A stretch of 25,070 nt of DNA from Palsa-661 sp035535015. Its GTDB lineage: Bacteria; Actinomycetota; Acidimicrobiia; Acidimicrobiales; UBA8190. Each line of letters opens with the position of its first letter. Positions within the stretch are counted from its first letter, which is position 1. The notes beneath the pieces were generated by a model. It had not been told where the DNA came from and searched no databases. It was given only the letters and a program-made list of their open reading frames with translations. Location: contig DATLQU010000042.1 of the NCBI GenBank assembly GCA_035535015.1, positions 1 to 25,070 on the forward strand, written 5' to 3'. Position numbers and translations under genes: made by a program. Positions 21,821 to 25,070 of the stretch are shown piece after piece.

Positions 21821-23475
21821 GCAAATACATCTTCGTCACCGGCGGGGTGTCCTCGTCGCTCGGTAAAGGTCTCACCGCTTCTTCTCTCGGTCGACTGCTC
21901 AAATGCCGGGGCCTGCGCGTCACCATGATCAAGCTCGACCCGTACATCAACGTGGACCCGGGCACCATGAACCCCTTCGAGCACGGCGAGGTCTTCGTCA
22001 CCGACGACGGTGGTGAGACCGACCTCGACCTCGGTCACTACGAACGCTTCATCGACGAGAACCTGAGCCGTCGGTCGAACGCCACCACCGGTTCGATCTA
22101 CCGCGACGTCATCGCCAAAGAACGGCGCGGTGCCTATCTGGGCAAGACCGTCCAGGTGATTCCCCACGTCACCGACGAGATCAAGGAACGCATCCGCAAA
22201 GTCGCCTCCGACGCCGTCGACGTCGTCATCGTGGAGGTGGGCGGCACCGTCGGCGACATCGAGATCCTTCCGTTCTTGGAGGCCATCCGGCAGTTCCGCC
22301 ACGACGTGGGTCGCGACAACGTCTGCTACATGCACCTGACCCTGGTGCCCTATCTGGCGCCGTCGGGGGAGCAGAAGACCAAGCCCACCCAGCACTCGGT
22401 CACCCAGATCCGCGGCTACGGCATCCAGCCCGACGTCATCGTCTGCCGCTCCGACCAGCCCATCTCCGACGCGCTGAAGCGCAAGATCTCGCTGTTGTGC
22501 GACGTCCCCGTGGAGGGGGTGATCTCGGCCGTCGACGCGCCGAGCATCTACGAGATCCCTCTCGCCCTGCACGAGGAAGGCCTCGACCGGGTGGTCTGCC
22601 GCACCCTGGCCATCGACGATGAGCTCCACCCCGTCGACCTCTCCGGTTGGGAGCGGGTGGCGGCCCTGGTGGCCACGGCCGAGCGTCCCGTCCGCATCGC
22701 CGTGGTGGGCAAATACGTCACCCTGCCCGACGCCTACCTGTCGGTGGTCGAAGCCCTGCGCCACGCCGGGTTCCACCACGCCGCCAAGGTCGACCTGACC
22801 TGGATCCACTCGGCCGAACAGATGGACGACTGGCTGGCCGGCGACCGGCTGCAGCAGCTCGACGGCATCGTCATCCCCGGTGGTTTCGGAGAACGCGGTA
22901 TCGAGGGCAAGGTGGCGGCCGCCCGCTACGCCCGGGAACACGACATCCCGTGCCTGGGCCTCTGTCTCGGCCTCCACGTGATGGTGATCGACTCGGCCCG
23001 TCACCTGGCCGGGCTCGAAGGGGCCAACTCCACCGAATTCGACTCCGTCACCCCGGCGCCGGTGATCTACCTGATGGAGGAGCAGCACGACGTGGTCGAC
23101 ATGGGCGGCACCATGCGCCTCGGCTCCTACGTGGCCCAGCTGCTCCCCGGATCGGTGGTGGCCGAGGCCTACGGCACCACCGTCGTCTCCGAGCGCCATC
23201 GTCACCGCTACGAGGTGAACACCCACTTCCAGCCGGCGCTGGAGAAGAGCGGCCTGGTCTGTTCGGGCATCTCCCCCGACGGGCGGCTGGTCGAATTCGT
23301 CGAACGGCCCGACCATCCCTTCTTCGTGGGCACCCAGGGCCACCCCGAGTTCAAGAGCCGTCCCGACCGGCCCCATCCTCTGTTCCGGGCGCTTCTGAAC
23401 GCGGCGCTGGCCCGGGCCGAGGGCCGGCTGCCGCGCCTCATCGACATCGACGTCGATGTCGGCGCCGTCTCCTGA
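21817..23475 (+). CDS. pyrG: CTP synthase (glutamine hydrolysing)
   Basis: 552 aa. Makes CTP from UTP, ATP and glutamine. The N-terminal amidoligase domain (1-270) has GGVSSSLGKG, KLDPYINVDPGTMNPFEHGE, VEVGGTVGDIE and SGEQKTKPTQHSV. The class-I glutaminase domain (about 292-545) has GGFGERG, the nucleophile Cys383 in GLCLG, and His509/Glu511 in GHPEF. An oddity is His387 at the place of the usual Gln of the CLGxQ motif (CAC instead of CAG/CAA). GTG 21817 gives the canonical start SKYIFVTGGVSSSLGKG. It follows recN by 70 bp, without the two extra genes I recall between them in mycobacteria. Downstream, a Nudix gene starts within 14 bp or overlaps. Confidence 0.97.
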   Translation: MSKYIFVTGGVSSSLGKGLTASSLGRLLKCRGLRVTMIKLDPYINVDPGTMNPFEHGEVFVTDDGGETDLDLGHYERFIDENLSRRSNATTGSIYRDVIAKERRGAYLGKTVQVIPHVTDEIKERIRKVASDAVDVVIVEVGGTVGDIEILPFLEAIRQFRHDVGRDNVCYMHLTLVPYLAPSGEQKTKPTQHSVTQIRGYGIQPDVIVCRSDQPISDALKRKISLLCDVPVEGVISAVDAPSIYEIPLALHEEGLDRVVCRTLAIDDELHPVDLSGWERVAALVATAERPVRIAVVGKYVTLPDAYLSVVEALRHAGFHHAAKVDLTWIHSAEQMDDWLAGDRLQQLDGIVIPGGFGERGIEGKVAAARYAREHDIPCLGLCLGLHVMVIDSARHLAGLEGANSTEFDSVTPAPVIYLMEEQHDVVDMGGTMRLGSYVAQLLPGSVVAEAYGTTVVSERHRHRYEVNTHFQPALEKSGLVCSGISPDGRLVEFVERPDHPFFVGTQGHPEFKSRPDRPHPLFRALLNAALARAEGRLPRLIDIDVDVGAVS

Positions 23476-23488
23476 CCGGCTGATCGCC

Positions 23489-24064
23489 ATGGCCGAGGGA
23501 CCGTCCCCGACGGACGGATCCGCCGGTTTCCGGCATCTCCGGGAAGAGCAGCGCTTCCGCGGCTGGCGGATCTCCGTGGTCCAGGCGACCTTCCGCGCCC
23601 CCGACGGCACCGAGTTCACCCGCGACATCGTCCGTCACCCGGGGGCGGTGGCCGTGGTCCCCGTCACCGATGACGGCGACGTCCTGCTCGTCCGTCAGTA
23701 CCGGGGACCGGTCGACCGCGAACTGCTCGAGATCCCCGCCGGCACCCGGGACGTGGACGGCGAGTCACCGGCGGACACCGCCCGACGGGAACTGCTCGAG
23801 GAGGTGGGCGTCCACGCCCGCCGGATAGAGCTCCTCGGCACCATGCTGAACAGCCCCGGATTCTGCGACGAGGAGACCCACCTCTACCTGGCCACCGATC
23901 TCGAAGCGGCTACCCATGCCCGCGACGGCGTGGAGGAACAGCACATGGAGGTGGTCCCGGTGGCCCTGGCCGACGTGGACCGGCTGGTGGCGTCGGGCGA
24001 GTTGGTCGACGGCCAGACCATCCTCGGCCTGCTGCTCGCCCGCGGCGCCCTGGCCGGCGCCTGA
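23489..24064 (+). CDS. Nudix hydrolase, ADP-ribose pyrophosphatase type
   Basis: 191 aa from ATG 23489. The Nudix box spans G85 to G107: AGTRDVDGE, then ARRELLEEVG, with one extra residue between the first Gly and Glu. The same spacing occurs in the actinobacterial ADP-ribose pyrophosphatase that follows pyrG in mycobacteria (Rv1700). Other family features are VRQYRGPVDRELLEIPAG before the box and the SPGFCDEETHLYLA segment after it. The enzyme splits ADP-ribose to AMP and ribose 5-phosphate using divalent metal. An alternative ATG at 23456 overlaps the end of pyrG by 20 bp and adds 11 residues; neither start has a clear ribosome site. The stop TGA overlaps the xerD ATG by one base (TGATG), so translation is coupled. 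Confidence 0.92.
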   Translation: MAEGPSPTDGSAGFRHLREEQRFRGWRISVVQATFRAPDGTEFTRDIVRHPGAVAVVPVTDDGDVLLVRQYRGPVDRELLEIPAGTRDVDGESPADTARRELLEEVGVHARRIELLGTMLNSPGFCDEETHLYLATDLEAATHARDGVEEQHMEVVPVALADVDRLVASGELVDGQTILGLLLARGALAGA

Positions 24065-25011
24065 TGGCCCGGACCACCGTGGCCTCGGCGCTCAGCCCGA
24101 GCGCCGAGGAATACCTGACGTGGCTGGCCGTGGAACGCGGACGGGCCCGCAACACCCTCGTCTCGTACCGACGCGACCTCCTCGTCTACGAGGGCTACCT
24201 CAGCCGGCGCGGCCGCAGCCTCGACGACGCCGACCCGGCGTTGGTCGAGGACTACCTGGCCGCCCAACGCGCCTCGGGACTCGGACCCGCCTCGGTGGCC
24301 CGGGCCCAGGCCGCGGTGCGGGGGCTGCACCACTTCCGGCTGGAGGAGCGGTGGGCCGAGACCGATCCCACCACCGACGTCCGACCGACCGGCCTGGCCC
24401 GGCGGCTGCCCAAGGCACTGACCGAGGAGGAGACCGGGAAGCTCCTGGGGGCGGCACCCGGCGACGACCCGTCGGCCCGCCGCGACCGGGCCATACTGGA
24501 GGTGCTCTACGGGACGGGCATGCGGGTGTCGGAACTGGCCGGCCTCTCGCTCGGCGACCTGGGATCGGACACCGGTCTCGTCCGGGTGCTGGGCAAGGGG
24601 GCGAAGGAACGGCTCGTCCCCCTGGGGCGATGTGCCGCCGCCGCTCTCGACGAATGGCTGGCCCCGGCCGGCCGCGGCCGCTTCGAACCCCGTCGGTGGG
24701 CCCGGCGCGGCGACGCCGAGGCCGTCTTTCTGAACAGCCGGGGAGGCAGGCTCACCCGGCAGGGGATCTGGGGGGTGCTCAAGAAGCGGGCCCGGGCCGC
24801 CGGCCTCGAGGAGTTGGTCCATCCCCACGTGCTGCGGCACTCCTGTGCCACCCACATGCTGGCCCACGGGGCCGACATCCGGGTGGTCCAGGAGCTGCTT
24901 GGTCACGCCTCGATCGCCACCACCCAGGTGTACACCAAAGTCACCCTGGACCATCTCCGCCGGGTCTACGTGGCTGCCCACCCGCGCGCCGGACCCGAAC
25001 CGTGGCAGTAA
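24064..25011 (+). CDS. xerD: Tyrosine recombinase XerD
   Basis: 315 aa. With XerC it resolves chromosome dimers at dif. The N-terminal SAM-like core-binding domain spans about 8-100 (EEYLTWLAVERGRARNTLVSY). The catalytic domain holds Arg154 (GTGMRVSEL), Lys178 (GKGAKERLVPL), His255 and Arg258 (HVLRHS), His281 (GHASIATTQ) and the nucleophile Tyr290. The C-terminal HLRRVYVAAHPRA is typical of XerD. All six active-site positions are intact. The start overlaps the nudix stop. The location after the nudix gene and before a probable scpA matches other actinobacteria, supporting a housekeeping XerD rather than a phage or integron integrase. The TAA stop is the start of the next gene's -10. Confidence 0.96.
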   Translation: MARTTVASALSPSAEEYLTWLAVERGRARNTLVSYRRDLLVYEGYLSRRGRSLDDADPALVEDYLAAQRASGLGPASVARAQAAVRGLHHFRLEERWAETDPTTDVRPTGLARRLPKALTEEETGKLLGAAPGDDPSARRDRAILEVLYGTGMRVSELAGLSLGDLGSDTGLVRVLGKGAKERLVPLGRCAAAALDEWLAPAGRGRFEPRRWARRGDAEAVFLNSRGGRLTRQGIWGVLKKRARAAGLEELVHPHVLRHSCATHMLAHGADIRVVQELLGHASIATTQVYTKVTLDHLRRVYVAAHPRAGPEPWQ

Positions 25012-25014
25012 TCT
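25009..25014 (+). promoter_or_regulatory. -10 element of leaderless promoter for the last gene
   Basis: TAATCT, six bases before GTG 25021. Its first three bases are the xerD stop codon, the same arrangement as at 12323. Confidence 0.45.
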
Positions 25015-25020
25015 CGCGAC

Positions 25021-25070
25021 GTGGCCGAGGACACCCCTACCGTGGACTTTCAGGTCCTACTCGAGTCCGA
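25021..25070 (+). CDS. scpA: Probable segregation and condensation protein ScpA, N-terminal fragment
   Basis: Only 16 codons are visible (VAEDTPTVDFQVLLES) before the window ends. The F-x-V-x-L segment fits the beginning of ScpA proteins, which continue into F-x-G-P-x-D-L-L-L just past the edge. scpA commonly follows xerD in actinobacteria, sometimes after parA; the sequence does not resemble a ParA start. ScpA is the kleisin subunit of the SMC-ScpAB condensin. The call rests mainly on position. Confidence 0.4.
   Translation, partial: MAEDTPTVDFQVLLES

Noticed and set aside
24064..25011. Phage or genomic-island integrase
   Set aside because: All XerD hallmarks and the conserved pyrG-nudix-xerD order indicate the housekeeping recombinase; no attachment site or tRNA is adjacent.

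Overview
The window is GC-rich DNA from an actinobacterium (Actinomycetota). The evidence is a WhiB regulator, an actinobacterial-type LexA/SOS box, frequent leaderless GTG/ATG starts placed 6-8 nt after a TANNNT -10 element, and a gene order at the right end that matches the mycobacterial tlyA-ppnK-recN-pyrG-nudix-xerD region. Two mycobacterial genes of that region, as I recall it, are absent between recN and pyrG. A deep-branching lineage such as Acidimicrobiia is plausible but is inferred, not shown. No tRNA, rRNA or CRISPR array was seen.

Left part (1-7.7 kb). The first ~100 bp encode, on the minus strand, the N-terminus of an ISAzo13-like transposase. The element appears to have cut into the 5' part of a DUF11-repeat surface protein gene (134-1837), which keeps its C-terminal wall/membrane anchor but has no signal peptide. 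Then come a peroxiredoxin, a WhiB regulator and a small secreted Lys/Gln-rich protein. A minus-strand operon (7695 to 3520) encodes an OafA-type acyltransferase fused to an SGNH domain, a small membrane-anchored protein and a polytopic GT-C-like glycosyltransferase. It probably makes or decorates a surface glycan.

Middle part (7.7-15.7 kb). An 18-nt tandem repeat array precedes a secreted CAP-like protein. After it lie a ThuA-like protein (minus), an MFS transporter, a nitroreductase with an unknown downstream partner, a Gfo/Idh/MocA oxidoreductase, a flavodoxin-like protein (minus) and a secreted GH5 endoglycoceramidase-like hydrolase.

Right part (15.7-25.07 kb). A radical SAM protein of the Rv2578c type has a near-perfect LexA box inside its promoter spacer. 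It is followed by a co-directional housekeeping block: HAD-IIA phosphatase, a protein with a histone H1-like tail, TlyA rRNA methyltransferase, NAD kinase, RecN, CTP synthase, Nudix ADP-ribose pyrophosphatase, XerD and the first codons of a probable scpA.

The most notable non-gene signals are: (i) the leaderless promoter architecture shared by at least nine genes; (ii) the SOS box; (iii) a 7-codon leaderless upstream ORF whose stop overlaps the pyrG start; (iv) a likely CTG start for tlyA overlapping the previous stop; (v) the 18-nt repeats, each carrying a Shine-Dalgarno-like GGGTGA; and (vi) the insertion-sequence junction.
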